Source: Apodospora peruviana
Lineage: Eukaryota; Ascomycota; Sordariomycetes; Sordariales; Lasiosphaeriaceae
Length of the DNA: 64,000 nt
NCBI GenBank assembly: GCA_033439685.1
Contig: JAUEDM010000003.1
Location: 712,001 to 776,000, forward strand
Direction of reading: 5' to 3'
Position 1 is the stretch's first letter, and every line of letters starts with the position of its first letter. The notes below the pieces were generated by a model that was given only the letters and a program-made list of their open reading frames with translations, was not told where the DNA came from and did no database searches. Shown here piece by piece: positions 21,933 through 34,111 of this stretch. Position numbers and translations under genes: made by a program.

Positions 21933-22727
21933 GCATAGGTACCTAAAGGAGCTCGAAGAACTACAAAGAAGCTCCAAGAAATAACTCCTTTCGAGGAGAA
22001 GCTCATCTCTCTCAATGCAGCGTACGGGTTCATCATTAAGTTCAATATCCAGCGGGGCCAGCAGACCGGTCCGATATACCGGAAGCACAATGTAGGCCAT
22101 GTCACTGTGTTTTCCAATGACGTGGACTCGCTAGCCACGATCTTACCGTATCCACTTGTGTCGGCATTGGACCAGGTGCATGTGATCTGGACCGGTAAAG
22201 AGCAGCCAACGCCTCGGGATGTGAGCAAGCTGCTGAGCGGCCGATCCTGTGCCCTTCGAGCGGCGCTGCAGTGGCTGCAGTCGAACAACCACCTTTACGT
22301 CAATATCGTGATAAATGAGTACGAGATGGATACTTGGGTCTTCGAGAGTAACAGCGATGTGCCAACCTTAGCCTACCAGGGCATGGTAAGGGAACAAGAG
22401 ACTGCGGAAGAGCTCATTCGCACGGCAAACATCGTACCGCCAACTGACCGGGGACAGGACTCTTCTGGCCAGCAGCCGACGGCCGAGGACATTGTGACGC
22501 AGTTGGCAGAAATATCCAATCGCAGTTCTGATCAGCCCAATCCCCCGGACAGCCTACGGCTTCCTAGCAGCTTGGAGGCTACAGCCACAGAAATGGAAGA
22601 TTACGTTTTCGAGCTGCGCTCCTCGGCTATGTTTCCGATCGGCGACTTGGCTATGTGGCCTATGTTCGCAGAGCAAGACAAGCTAGATTTCATCAGTCAT
22701 GTGCTGCAGGCGGAGCGTCACTTCTAG
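21933..22727 (+). mobile_element. Helitron-like element relic (N-terminal region before Rep/helicase)
   Basis: Open frame from just after a TAG to 22727. It carries blocks that I associate with the N-terminal region of fungal Helitron polyproteins: ITPFEEKLISLNAAYGFI, VGHVTVFSNDVDSLAT, LPYPLVSALDQVHVIWTG, LRAALQWLQSNNHLYVNI and a PPTDRG block. The downstream Rep endonuclease and PIF1-like helicase are absent and there is no initiating ATG, so only a fragment remains. The family call is from motif memory. Confidence 0.65.
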
Positions 22728-23579
22728 ATAGATAGAGCGTGGAGGTGTGGCACGTGAGTCAGCACGTGCCACCGGCTTATGGAAGCCCAGGTCCCCACCA
22801 TAGGCACTAGGCCAAAGTAGACTAGCGCGGGGTCTGCAGCATAAGACCTCTGCAGCTCTCACAGCCTCTGTCAATGCTACACACTTCTTTCCACCAAACC
22901 ATAACATACGTACTATTGCACTGTACGCATGTTATCAGCGTGGATTTCGCCATCAACAAGATAGTAGACAATGAACTTGAGTTCTGAACTTGATTGCTTG
23001 CGTGAGGAGTTCAAGAATCCTCGGACTGAGAGTGCGCAGCACTCTCCTGCTATATAGGAAACTATCTGCTAGTAATAACTGTATCTTCGATGCGAAATGC
23101 CGTGATCGCTCAGCGATCTCACCGACCGCTGAGTACTGACCGTAGTGATCGCGAAGCGACTCTAGCGATCATCCCGCAGGTGAGTCCTTTACTGGCTGCA
23201 TTCCGGCTGTCGACGGCTCGTCTTTTCGGCCGCCCCCACTTCCAGTTGTTTCATAACAATGGGTGTGCGCCAAATATTCATTAAAAGAACCTTGTTAGAC
23301 TCCCATAACTTAACCCCCTGCTAAGAAGACAAATGCTTTTAGCTCATCCTGGACGTTTAAGAATTTGACAAACTTGTATGCCGCCACGTGTTACGAACCC
23401 GGATTGGAGGATTCGGCGAGGGAGTCCCTGGGCCTATCAGAGGGTGCTCTGCGGGACACAGGGTCTTGGCACAGAGCAGTTGTGCTCTGTGTGCTCTGTG
23501 GCGTAATGACAGAAGGAACAGAGCAGTTGCGCTCTGTGTGCTCTGCTGCTCTGTTGCAGAGGCAACAGAGCAACAGGCT
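22728..23579. other. Repeat-rich region without genes
   Basis: Contains an LTR-like end near 23025-23065 (AGAGTGCGCAGCACTCTCCT followed by GCTATATAGG) and short internal repeats of GCTCTGTGTGCTCTG at 23470-23570. No coding region seen. Confidence 0.4.
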
Positions 23580-23836
23580 GGTACTTCTACTGGCTGTAGC
23601 ATTTTCTATATAGTTACGAAAGTCTAGCACTCTCGGGGATGGATTTATTACGGCAGTAATCAATACAAGTACTTTGGCAATAGTTGTTGTGACAACTGCG
23701 CATCTTGTGTGTTCAGCGGAACCGATACTCTTTGTGATTACCCCCTACCTAAGACCTAACCCCTTTGTGGCTCTGTGGAGCAACAGACTCTTGTGAGCCT
23801 TGTATTGTCAAGGCTACCCCATACACAGGTTGTTAC
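23580..23836 (-). repeat. LTR-like sequence, copy 1, inverted to copy 2
   Basis: This 257-bp stretch matches the reverse complement of 24420-24676 over its whole length, including GATGGATTTATTACGGCAGT and a final ACACAGGTTGTTAC, with scattered mainly transition differences. It reads as a solo LTR in reverse orientation, or as one arm of a foldback element. Confidence 0.82.
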
Positions 23837-24419
23837 ATCCGCGTGCATCCACTCTGTATTGAAATAAAGGTATGAGCAAACCATTTCACCAGTTCTTCAT
23901 CGCATGGTCGTTAAGGGACCAGAAGCCGTCATCGACTTGGCGGAGATAAGTCGTGAGTGCAGGCAGGCCGCTGCATTGAAGATGGGGCTTTGTTTCGCGC
24001 TGGCGCAGTCCGTGAGATCCAGAATACGCATTCCGCCTAAGAAATCATCACCGCTACCAAAATTATGCTCAAGATCGTGAGGAAGTAAGTACCCTTTAAC
24101 GAAAGGACAAAGAGGGATAGAAAAAAACCCGCTCGAAGTGTTCTATGTGAGAACGAAAATATGAGAGTTCAGAGATTTCAACGGTAACTATACGCAAAGT
24201 ATTACCGTGCTGATACGCAATTTCGTTCAGTTCTAACGTCAAGAATTCAGCATTTGACAACCATTCTTTGAACGGCGAACAAAAAGGAACAAAAGCCCAA
24301 CATCGGCATACCGCTTGAATTATGATTTCCTTAACATACCACGTATGTAGGTACAGTACCCTTTCATGCTTAAAGTCCGTGAAGATTCATTTGGATATAA
24401 GAACTAAAATTGTCCTGTT
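23837..24419. other. Spacer between the inverted LTR-like copies
   Basis: 583 bases without an open frame of interest or any recognisable transposon protein motif. Confidence 0.5.
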
Positions 24420-24676
24420 GTAACAACCTGTGTATGGGGGCGACCTTGACAACACAAGGTCCACAAGAGTATCTATTGCTCCACAGAGCAGTAAGGGTTT
24501 TGGGTTTTAGGTAGGGGGTAATCACGAAGAGTATCGATTCCAATGAACACACAAGATGCGCAGTTGACACGACAACTATTGCCAAAGTACTTGTATTGAT
24601 TACTGCCGTAATAAATCCATCTTCGAGAGTGCCAGACTCTCGCAACTATATAGAAGTGCTACAACCAATGAGAAGA
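24420..24676 (+). repeat. LTR-like sequence, copy 2
   Basis: Inverted partner of 23580-23836. On this strand it begins TGTTGTAACAACCTG (from about 24416) and ends near CTACAACCA, a TG...CA outline usual for an LTR. No primer-binding site or gag/pol could be identified downstream. Confidence 0.8.
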
Positions 24677-24677
24677 G

Positions 24678-24789
24678 CCCCATGAGACCCAACCCTTGGG
24701 CCTTCTGGGTCATCCATAACCTACGGGAATATCCCCATGAGACCCAGCCACTGGGCCCTCCGGGTCATCCGCGACCTATGGGACCCGAA
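24678..24789. repeat. 56-bp imperfect tandem duplication
   Basis: Two head-to-tail copies share CCCATGAGACCCA, a TGGGCC block and GGGTCATCC at the same spacing. They lie directly after LTR-like copy 2. Confidence 0.75.
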
Positions 24790-25299
24790 CGCCGGGTTGC
24801 CTGGGTCGGTCAGGCGGCTGCCGCCGCCTGCCGCCAGGCGTGGGCAGCCGTTACCGGCCGCCTACCCTGGCAGCCAATCCGGGCTTGCAACATGGCAGCC
24901 AATCCGGGCTCGTAACACCTGTCATCTCAATCACCACATTTGCTCCGAACAAACCAACACAAAATCCCACTGCTGAACAGAAATTGATCCAAAGATTCAA
25001 GTTTCAATACGGACGGATAATGATGGAAGCAAGCGGAAGCAGTGCCCCGGCCCCGCGTGCGGTCACCGTTACACAGCATTAGTGTAGTCTTGTAAAATTC
25101 CTCTCGGTGATTTTCACCCACGAAAATTTTTCGAAGGCGCGCAAAAGATACAGACGATACGTATAGGCCAATGAAATACAATTGTCTCAAATTTGTGGAT
25201 ATGACTATCCCCAGTCAAGTTGCGCCACTCAAGCCCGTTTGACACGGGTAGCAAACAAACATCCGTAGCATGAAGCCATGCAAGAGTTTTGCACATCCC

Positions 25300-25321
25300 T
25301 TTTTTTTTTTTTTTTTTTTTT
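25300..25321. repeat. T22 homopolymer
   Basis: Twenty-two consecutive thymines on the plus strand in a non-coding region. On the minus strand this could be a relic poly-A tail of a retroposed sequence, but no body was recognised. Confidence 0.9.
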
Positions 25322-27386
25322 ACAGGGAACATAAGTGGCGTCGGGGTTGAGATCAGATGCTCATCATCAGCCAGATGAGTTTGACCGAATACGCGAGGGA
25401 TCTCAAGAAAGATAACGCCCCTGGACTTCATTGACAACGAAACTTGGAGTTGTTCCGAGACGCACTGCTACTTAAGAAAAATGGTCATGATGATATTGAT
25501 AGGGCTGAGATAAAGACAAACATAATTCTACTCTAGCAAGCACAAACCATTTGGAATGGAGAGACACTGCGCAGACCATGTTAAGAAAACGTTGCGGGCC
25601 TCCTTATTCAGATCTCGAGCATGATGAAGAGGTGGCAGACGACTACCCGACCGCAGGATATCGAAAATACTGACAACCCCTGCGTTGAGAGATGTTCATC
25701 GAGTATTGCGGAACAAGCCGAGTCCTGAGATTCTAGCAGGCCTGTGAGGAAAGCCCAGGACTGGAAACGATAAACTGGGGTCATTAATCAGTCAGCCGCA
25801 CCTTCTTCGGCAAACTGCAATTCCATTTTGGCAAACCGCATTTCCTTAAACGAGAAGATAAGATCAAGCCATTTGCTGGTCACTAAGGATGGAGACACTA
25901 AATGGGGATTACTTCGAGTATCCTGTTCCCTTTGTCGTTGAACCAAAAGAGGTGAAAAGTGTGAATGATGAGATGGATTAATGAACAAAATATCAACGAG
26001 TGTTTTTCATTTCATTTTTTTTAACTCTTTCTAAAACTCAATGAAGTGAAAAACTGAACGCCTTTATTTTTTCACCAAATAAGGTACGAAGAGGGAAAAA
26101 AACGTCATGTGTCAATCGTGGAGTCATCAGCACAGGGGATATAGTTACAGTGTATTTTACAGAAAGCGCACACCGTGTGTGCTGCGGCTTGAGTGTTTCG
26201 AACGGTGTGAACATTGGAGCATTGGCGCTTGCGGATCGCGAAATTGACGATCCGCAGCCACTCAATTTGTCAAAAAATTGATGGTTGCATAATGGCGGTT
26301 TTATCAAGGTTCTTTCCAAGCCACAGGAGAGAAACCGGTGGCAGCATCACGGAACAGGCATCAGCTCTCAGAGCCTTGGGGATCGAGGAAGGTAGATTCG
26401 AATGGAAATGGACTTTACCCACACCTCCTGGCAAAACTGTTCCTTTGGTCTCCTCTTCACAGGGGGTAAATAGCTTTGCTATCCCGTGGTTTTTGTTTGT
26501 ATGTTAATAGGTTGTATGTTAATAGGTAGGTAGGTAGTTTAACAAGCTGGATGCAGCAATTGCCGTTCATCAAGGTTGCGGATATGAGCCATCGACTTTA
26601 TCGGCAGGTTTGTTGTCTCAAAAAATAGCAGTTGTACAGTTGTAACATAAAAAGAAAGGACATGAAAGAAACGAAGAAACCCTGCTAAGATCATAGAACT
26701 CTCGAGGGGTAAATGAAGCTCAACAACCGAACCCCTTAGCCGAGATATGTGAGGTCAAGAGCATGGGGGGGGGAAAAATGTTGAGCGGGATGTCTTCTCC
26801 GCCTAGTGTATCTTGTATTCCACCAGGCGGCGCGCACATTTTGCCCAGCCTGGTGACCCATGAACCTGTGCCAGATTAAGCGCATCAGAAGCAAGGGGCA
26901 CACCATGCCGTCACTTGGTTGCTATGACTGCGCGAATGTGATGTGTCGACCTCCAGGTTTTTTTTTCGGCTGACGCGGCCAATGGGGAAGAGCTCTTAGA
27001 GAATATCAGGGAATTGACCTTGGACGACCTACTGGATTACCAGGTATGGTCCACACAGTGGTTGAGGAACTTATGTTCTGTTTTCCTGGTTGTGTCTTGG
27101 CCTGTCCCTGTTGTGTGAATAATGTTACCTGCCTAGCTTGGTGTACACCGGCCACGCATTCTTTGGGAGGATGCTCTTTCCCATCTTCCGCCAAGTGTGC
27201 GGATTAAGGTTAACAATCTGTTAGAACTGCCCAGAACTGCCTTGCTTCTCCTAAATTCCTTTGGGCTCCTCGCAACCGAGTTTCTTTCTTTCTTGCACTT
27301 TCAGTACGTCTTTTCTGGAAAGAAATACACATAGTCTGAGGCTTGTCAAAAACAGTTCGCTGTTAAAGATCCCAACAACCGTCCAA

Positions 27387-29902
27387 ATGCCTGAAACAAA
27401 TCCTGATCCTGTGGCGGCAGAACTGAGGGAGTTCATTGCTACTCAGCAGACGAAGAGGCGTCAAAAGCTTGAGGGAGAATTGTCCGAGATCGATGCCCGA
27501 ATTATCGCCACAGCCACTACCCTTCAAGATCGTCAAGCCGCCATTCAAATGAAACAAGAAGCAATGCGTGTCATCACCGAGGCAATCCGTGTCATCACCG
27601 AGGAAAGCGAGGCGCTTCGGCGGCAAGACAGCGCCGATAGGGACAGGAGAGAAGAGATTTCTCGCGATCTAGATCCCGACGCCTTGAGAAACCAAATAAG
27701 GCGCTGGGTTTTCCTACTTACTAGGTCCGCGTCAGTACTAGTAAGTTACTTCAGCGATCAATCAAAATGAAGTCGTACATGGTCTTGAGGCGCGAGACGT
27801 CGCTAACCTTCTTACAGGATGAAACCACTCACAACACAACCCCAAGAGCCACCGCTACTGAGAATGCCAACCTCGAGCAACCATCACAACTGGAGGGAAT
27901 CCAGGAGGAGCCCGAGGAACCTGACAACGGACTCGGGGAACAGGCACAGGAATTTCGACGATCGTCCCGCAAGAGAGCCGTCAGGCGTTATGATGATCCA
28001 CGCTTATCTTCCCCGGAAGCTGGACCTAGACGAAAGAAGCGCAAAACCATTGCGAGCTCGAGCGCTATGGTCACCAGAGACGCCCGAGAACCTATCGAGT
28101 TTGACCAAGTCTACGCAGACGGGAATGCTGTTATCAAGTATAACATTGCTGCATACCCAAAGAACAGCAATCGATGGTACATCCTACGGTGTCTGGAGCA
28201 CAATAAGCACTTCTTCCGCGGTGCTCTACAGGCGGGTGCCAAGCATCTAAGTGGCAAGTTGCACGGACTCGACCGAAGCCAGGAGCTTGCCTTCAAAATG
28301 TTCAGTGTCCAGGTCCTCAACTGTGACGCGACCAAGGCTGAGTTAAACAACCGCGCCGTCAAGGAGGCCGCTGAAGCCGGTTATAGGACACCAGAGGGGA
28401 CCGGCGAGCAGGGACAAGAGTTCTCAACCATTACAATCAGGAATAGGGGCTCAAGGTCCTCGAAGGTGGATCAGGTCAGAATTCACAGTGACGTCCATGT
28501 CGAGGATCCAACTCCGGGTGAGATTTACGGCATCACGTGGCTTGAGAAACCTGCGATAGTAGTTATTTTGCCTACAGGAGACCTGTCAGGCGTAGGAATG
28601 ACAGGCCGTACCATAACTGCTATTGGTCTCCCCATACCATCATGTTACCAGAGTCGGAAGGATGGGTCCTACCACTGGGCCTACCACTACCAGCATGGGA
28701 AGACCCGTGTCCTTCACAGACAATACCCCGTTATGGCTTTTCAGGAGGGCATGGTCATCCCACATTATCCGGATCCTTTCCACCTCCCTCTTGGACATGC
28801 GTGCTACGACTTTGTGAAGGCCTTCCAGCTGAGCCCCATCAATTTGGACGAACCCGAGAACCAAGGGATTGAGGGCATCGAACTTGCCAAGATATTTCGC
28901 GCCAGAATGGACGCAGTGAGAGGTATGTTTCCTCGATCAACGAAGGCCGGAGCCATCTGTCATAGCGCTAACACACAACATTTGTGCCGCGTAGAGAGAA
29001 ACAGCCAATCGAATGACAACAGTGACCACTGCACACAGCAGCATGGTCATACGAGTGATCAAGTACCTGTCGGCAACGCAGATGATCATATCGATGACAA
29101 TGTTGACGACGATGATGCCGATTGGAGCGACATGAGGAGCGACATCGACACCGACACCGACAGCGGCAGTGACACCGACAGCGACGACGGCCACGACAAT
29201 GATGGCGGCGGCGATGATGACAAAGTTGCCCAAGTTAACGCTGGCTATCTCGGCAACAGTGACAGGCTTGGGGAAAGCGATGATCAAGCTCGTCCTGGGA
29301 CAGCTCAAGCTGGACATCAGACCAGCCATATGTCAAACTCGGGCAGCGTAGCCTCCCCAGCACTGGCCGTCAATGCTGGAGGAGATCACTTCCCGTCTCC
29401 AGAAGCTTCTAGGATCGCGCGTCAGCCGGAGGAGGTAAGCCGAAGCCGCGATCGGCAAGGTTCAGCTCATTCAGTCCCGACATCATTGGAGGCACCAGGG
29501 GCGCGTAGCATGACCACTGCAGAGCTGGGTGACTATCTATTGAGTCTTCAAGTCAACTTGGATTTCGGGCAAGACCACACCTTTGCCGGACATCACTTGG
29601 AACAACCGGGTCCAACTCTCCCAACCCAGCAACCTAACCAGATGAACTGCCGCTCGTCGCAACCGGCCCCCGTGAAGGAAGAAATCCATTTCCATTCAAG
29701 GGCGACGTCGACCGTCAGAACAGATTCACAACACACCGCGCGGCGGCATGAAGTCCAAGGATGCGATATGGACGTGGACGGGCTTCCCGTTGTCGAGCAC
29801 ATAGACATCACTTGCCCTGATTCTTCCCCTGAATACGAGGACCACAGCGACCAAGACATGACAGAAGAAGAAGAAGCCGCAGAAGCATACAACACCAAGT
29901 AG
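27387..29902 (+). CDS. Unknown, probably nuclear protein with coiled coil and acidic tail (788 aa)
   Basis: Three exons: 27387-27740, 27818-28922 and 28995-29902. Intron 1 (77 nt) has GTAAGT, GCTAACC and TTACAG. Intron 2 (72 nt) has GTATGT, GCTAACAC and GTAG. Intron 2 is a multiple of three without a stop, so the unspliced frame stays open. Residues 10-110 form a coiled coil (REFIATQQTKRRQKLEGEL). A basic cluster (RRSSRKRAVRRYDD, GPRRKKRKT) is a likely nuclear signal. The middle region (HNKHFFRGALQAGAKHLSGK; DPTPGEIYGITWLEKP) resembles an uncharacterised family of filamentous ascomycetes. The tail is very acidic (DTDTDSGSDTDSDDG) and Ser/Pro-rich. Function unknown. The start ATG was chosen because upstream sequence in frame is low-complexity leader. 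Confidence 0.75.
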
Positions 29903-31329
29903 CCGTCACCGTCCCAACCCAAAGCCGCTCCCTTCGCCCCAATGTTGGAGCACTGGCAGATTTAGCGGTGGAGCCCCGACTTCCTTCGGACCAAGTCCCG
30001 CCGGTCCCGACACAATCTCGTCTCGTGGCCCATTCACTACCCCATCCGCCCCTGCCAATACCAACCGGGATGGTGGTGCTGGCCGCCCGATCTACCCTGG
30101 TTCTTCCCCCTCCAGCTCCCGCTCATCACAACCCTGGCAACCGTGTGCTAGGTTTAGCACTTAAACTCCCACCATCACTGGTGTCAGAGGACACAATATC
30201 GCACAGAGAAGCTCGTTTCCTTCGATATAGGTAACAAAGCTGGAGACGAGCACTTTTGACAATCCCTCTTGGTTGTCATGAACCGGTCGCGGAAATGGGC
30301 CGCGGGGCCTGCGGGTGGCGTGCAGGCGGGTGTCATCTACTATCTTGTTTCACTCCACAAGCTCTTAGCTAGAGCATCGCAGTAAGAGAACTTGACCAAG
30401 GGGCCCACATAGCCTCAACCAGCAGATCCTGCTTTAGCTGCTGAAGATAGGACGCTAAACACTTGGAGAATATAAACTCCCAGGCGATCTGCTAATAATA
30501 CGACAAGAGGCGTCGGGTGGTCTAAAGATGAAAAGTAGAGGGCTTGGACGAGACAATGACAGAATTGGATGAACCGAATGTAGTTAGCGTGCATAGGCCC
30601 TTTAGGCTCAGTGCCTCCGGGCGAAATAAATTCCATCCATCCGTCCATTCGCTCGAGCGCATTGTAATTTGCTCTTTCTTTTTTTTTTTTTTCTTTGTCT
30701 TACTATTTTCATAGCATACTATAGATTATAGGAGCTTGACCCTACTTCTTATGTGGCACGTGACAGGGCGGAGTAGGTGCTTGGTCAAGACATGTTCATG
30801 TTTAAAGACTTTGTTTTGGGGGATCCGGGGGAATTTGAATATGGCAATGTTCCTGATCCGTCGTCAAGGTGTCCATTGGCCGGCATCCCAGGCTGTTGGC
30901 CGTCGGGTCATACCCATGGCGATATGATGACGTGGGTTCCTCGATTTGAGTTATCTCATCTAATGCTGTATGATAAGTCGAGCTGGATACGGGATGGAAT
31001 TTTTGGAAAGGCTTAAGTGCCACCACACAGTGGACCGATGGTATCCTCTTGTCGATGAGGGGCTAACTCTTCATTGGATGTGTCACACAATTTCCGCGTA
31101 ACTCTAAAAACCAATATGTTTCTCATCCGAGTGGTATGTCGTCAGACCCCGGTCCGAGTCCGGTCCAAATACAGTCTGGAAGGGCTCAAAATACCTACCC
31201 TTCACTCTCTCGACTCGGCCATGAAAAACTCAAACTCCGACCAAACGATACCACGTACGAATACCCCATTGGCACCGATGCCGACCCAGCAATCATCCTC
31301 CCAGCATGTCTGTCTTGTCTCGTCGCCTT
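29903..31329. other. Intergenic region, no gene seen
   Basis: About 1.4 kb. A proline-rich frame just after the unknown gene (29968-30234) looks like 3' flank rather than a gene. A T-rich run lies near 30678-30692. Nothing else recognised. Confidence 0.45.
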
Positions 31330-32317
31330 TTATGCATCATCCTCCAATAACTCGGCGTCGTCCTCGTCTTCTTCGCCTGGGAAGTTCTCGCTCAGCGCTG
31401 TGTAGATGGCCTTGAGGCAGTCCTCCTTGCGATAGCGCTCGAGATCGGGCCATCCGTGTGCTCGATAAATGTCCTTGACCATTTCCACTGCCTTCTGAGA
31501 GTGTTCGTCTGGTGCATCTGGACCATACCACCCGTCGACGACGCGCCGCCTGCTCATAGGGACGAAGTGTAGCTCTTTGAGGTTGTGCTTGAGCGTGGCG
31601 AAGCGAAGAAATCTGGTATGGACCAGACAGTCCCGCAATCACGCCACGCGCGCTTGCCTGGTGACATGGCGTTTCCATCCCCCTCTCCTTCCCCTTCGGA
31701 AGAGTCCTCATCATCCGACTCCGCCAAGCCCATGACGACGGGGAACGGACTAAACCACTTGAACTCGGTCGCAGCCTCGTGCCAGAAGACTACGCCCAGC
31801 TTCGTGTCGAGGAGCACACCGCGGTCGTTGCGCTGACGCATCGCGAGACCAAACCACATGCGACGGCACGTGCTCGAAGATCATGCCCTCGGTCGCGATG
31901 CGGAGCGTGCGTCCTGACTGTCCAAAGTCGTCGAGCTGGAAGGCGGCAAAGGATAGCGCCGAACATGATCTGCGGTCTTCTGTCTGGGTCCTCGTCGGAC
32001 GGGTAGGGGAGGTGACGCAGGAGCTCGACGACTTCGTCTGTCTTGTCGAAGGATCGCATCGAGTCGGGGGTTATTCTGGGCCAGCCGGTGCTTGGGGTGG
32101 ATTCGTAGGCTGCTTCGTCGAGGTACATTTTGGTGGCGAATTCAATCAAGTCCTGCACTGCTGCAACGGTTTTCTGCAGGAGTATGCCATCTCCTGAGCT
32201 GAAGCCATGGTTGGTGCGTAAGAGCCAGGAGGAGCTATCTGGGGCGTTGTTGGAATGAAGGTGATGTCTGCTCAAGGAAATCCCTCGCACCAGCCCTGTA
32301 TGGATTACTTTATGCAT
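31330..32317 (-). pseudogene. Fungal protein of unknown function, three frameshifts
   Basis: The pieces read in order from 32317: LLQKTVAAVQDLIEFATKMY, STGWPRITPDSMRSF and LLRHLPYPSDEDPDRRP; then in a second frame FAAFQLDDFGQSGRTLRIAT; then in a third GVLLDTKLGVVFWHEAATEF; and finally in a fourth LKHNLKELHFVPMSR and YRAHGWPDLERYRKEDCL with an acidic end. The slips lie near 31950, 31850 and 31600, and none is bounded by splice sites. The intact family looks like a soluble SMI1/KNR4-like or related fungal protein; that assignment is weak. The clear protein-level continuity across frames supports a recently broken gene. Confidence 0.6.
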
Positions 32318-33134
32318 CTTAACGGAATTATTGCAGACGAAAGGAGCCTTCCCCTTTTGTCGACTTCAGGAACTGCGGCGCTCAAGTGGCCAGATGTGGC
32401 ACTTTTCCCGGAAAATAACACTGCGGCACAGCCTACAGGGGCAGGACTGGCATCAACTTGAAGGCATTCTTTACCGTAACAAACAGCGTCGCAAGTAGCA
32501 TGCTTTATCATTTCCGCTGTACTACAGCGTACCATTACGAGACATATTTCTAGACGTCAATCAATGCAAACGAACGGTTACATAATACCATGTAGTCAAG
32601 GTACTATCCCTCCACGTATTTCATTCCAAGCCAAACGGCAATACTGAAAAACGGAACACCGACCGGCGCAACCCATGCATTTGAACTTGTGGGACCGATG
32701 CTTGTTGACGCTTGTCCAGTCGCTGAAGTTGTTGGACTGGTACTCGTCGAAGCTTGCGTGCGCTTTGCCATACGGCTAAGGGCTCTCCTCCTCTGGCACG
32801 GGGACATGTGACGTACTGCTTTGGCTTCACATATAATTCGTGACTTTCCTCAGGTTTTGCGTCAGTGTCGCCGGTGTCTTTGGTATTGCTGCTCCCCGGC
32901 TGTGTTTTCCCAAGGTAGTCCTCCCCTGCCGAATCATCGCTATCCTCAGCATCGAGTCTTTGTATCGTTGGTAGTTGTTGTCATTGTAACTGCTAGTGAA
33001 TGATGGTGTTGGCTGGGGATAGCACCCCCTGTCACTGTAACTGGTAGGGGGATGGAGCTGATGCTGCGGATAGTACCCGCCATTACCGATGCCTTATGAT
33101 TGCGTATTGGCCGCTGTAGACTGTGGATGGTGGG
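32318..33134. other. Intergenic or decayed sequence
   Basis: No gene recognised. Minus frames here (for example YLGKTQPGSSNTKDTGDTDA read around 32840-32930) may be the low-complexity continuation of the relic at 33135-33930. Confidence 0.35.
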
Positions 33135-33930
33135 AACTGGTATCATAGTTCGTCACCACATTGCGGAAACAGGCAAGTTAAACGATGTATCATGTCGTAC
33201 ATGAATTCCCCAAAGGTACCCTGGATTTCAAAAGCCAGTCCGCGCGGTGCGAGCTGCTGGAGCTGCGTTGAAATCTGTTCGATTGCACCCAGCTCGGACA
33301 CCTGACCGTTGGTTTCAATTATGATAATCCAATCGGGAGGTTGTCATTTCTATGGTGAGCTTGTCGACTTTCTTGGTCCAATCGGTGTACTCTCTCCGCC
33401 GGCTAACGTTGTCGAACATTCTGTTTCAGTTAGACAAGAGATGGCGGCAAACAACATATTAGCATCGGGAAAGAAAATGGCACGCACTGGTTGATCCGAA
33501 GGACCATGAGAAATAAAATGACTGTCTGGTCACGAAGCTCGCCGTTCAGCTTATCCATCTCGTTTTGGACCGCGTACACAACCTTCTTGGCTGCCCTCTT
33601 CCAGCTAGGGTTAGACTTCAGCCTCTCAAGATTCTGAAGTGTGGGTTCGATCTAACACAGCGTGGTGTAACAGCTGACTCTTGAGTCGTCGACAATCTCT
33701 TCGTAGTCCTTCAGGTCCGTGATCTTGATCAAGGCGGAATGGAGCTCGCTGAATACCAATGAAAGGATTTCCGTTCTGGCATTGAGTGTCCTGTGGTCAT
33801 CGCAAGTTTGCGGACGCGTTCTACGAGCTCGAGGGCGTATTTTGCAAGGGCGACAAAGTCTGCTGGTCCTGGGTCGGCCAGTACACCCACACACACATCT
33901 TGGCTCGGTTCTCTGATTTATGCACTCCAA
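33135..33930 (-). pseudogene. Relic of an NLR-type N-terminal helical domain
   Basis: On the minus strand the frames join to a helical sequence: DPGPADFVALAKYALELVER, then RTEILSLVFSELHSALIKIT and KDYEEIVDDSRVSCYTT, an in-frame TAG at 33654-33652, then LQNLERLKSNPSWKRAAKKV and VQNEMDKLNGELRDQ. This pattern is typical of fungal N-terminal domains in front of STAND or ankyrin proteins (HeLo-like or related). One frameshift near 33790 and the amber codon disrupt it. No NACHT or repeat domain follows, so it is an isolated fragment. Confidence 0.45.
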
Positions 33931-34111
33931 GGGGGTTCCTTGTCAAGATTGGAAGACAACGTAGAGTGATATTCATCCCGCAGTGGAGCTGGCAATACAG
34001 TGACCACCCACCAGCAGCGGATATGGTCCATAGATATCCACACTCCAGATTGATACTGGGCGGTTAAAAAAGTCGAAGTGGAAAGCGAATTTACCAACAA
34101 ATACCATCTCA

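Larger units (their letters stand above)
24677..27386. other. Gene-poor region with repeats
   Basis: Contains a 56-bp imperfect tandem duplication at 24678-24789 (each copy starting CCCATGAGACCCA), a GC-rich patch at 24770-24900 with a repeated GGCAGCCAATCCGGGCT, a T22 run at 25300-25321, and otherwise AT-rich DNA. No frame here carries a recognisable motif. Confidence 0.45.

Noticed and set aside
29968..30234. Proline-rich ORF after the unknown nuclear gene
   Set aside because: Looks like 3' flanking sequence with biased composition; no homology-like motif.
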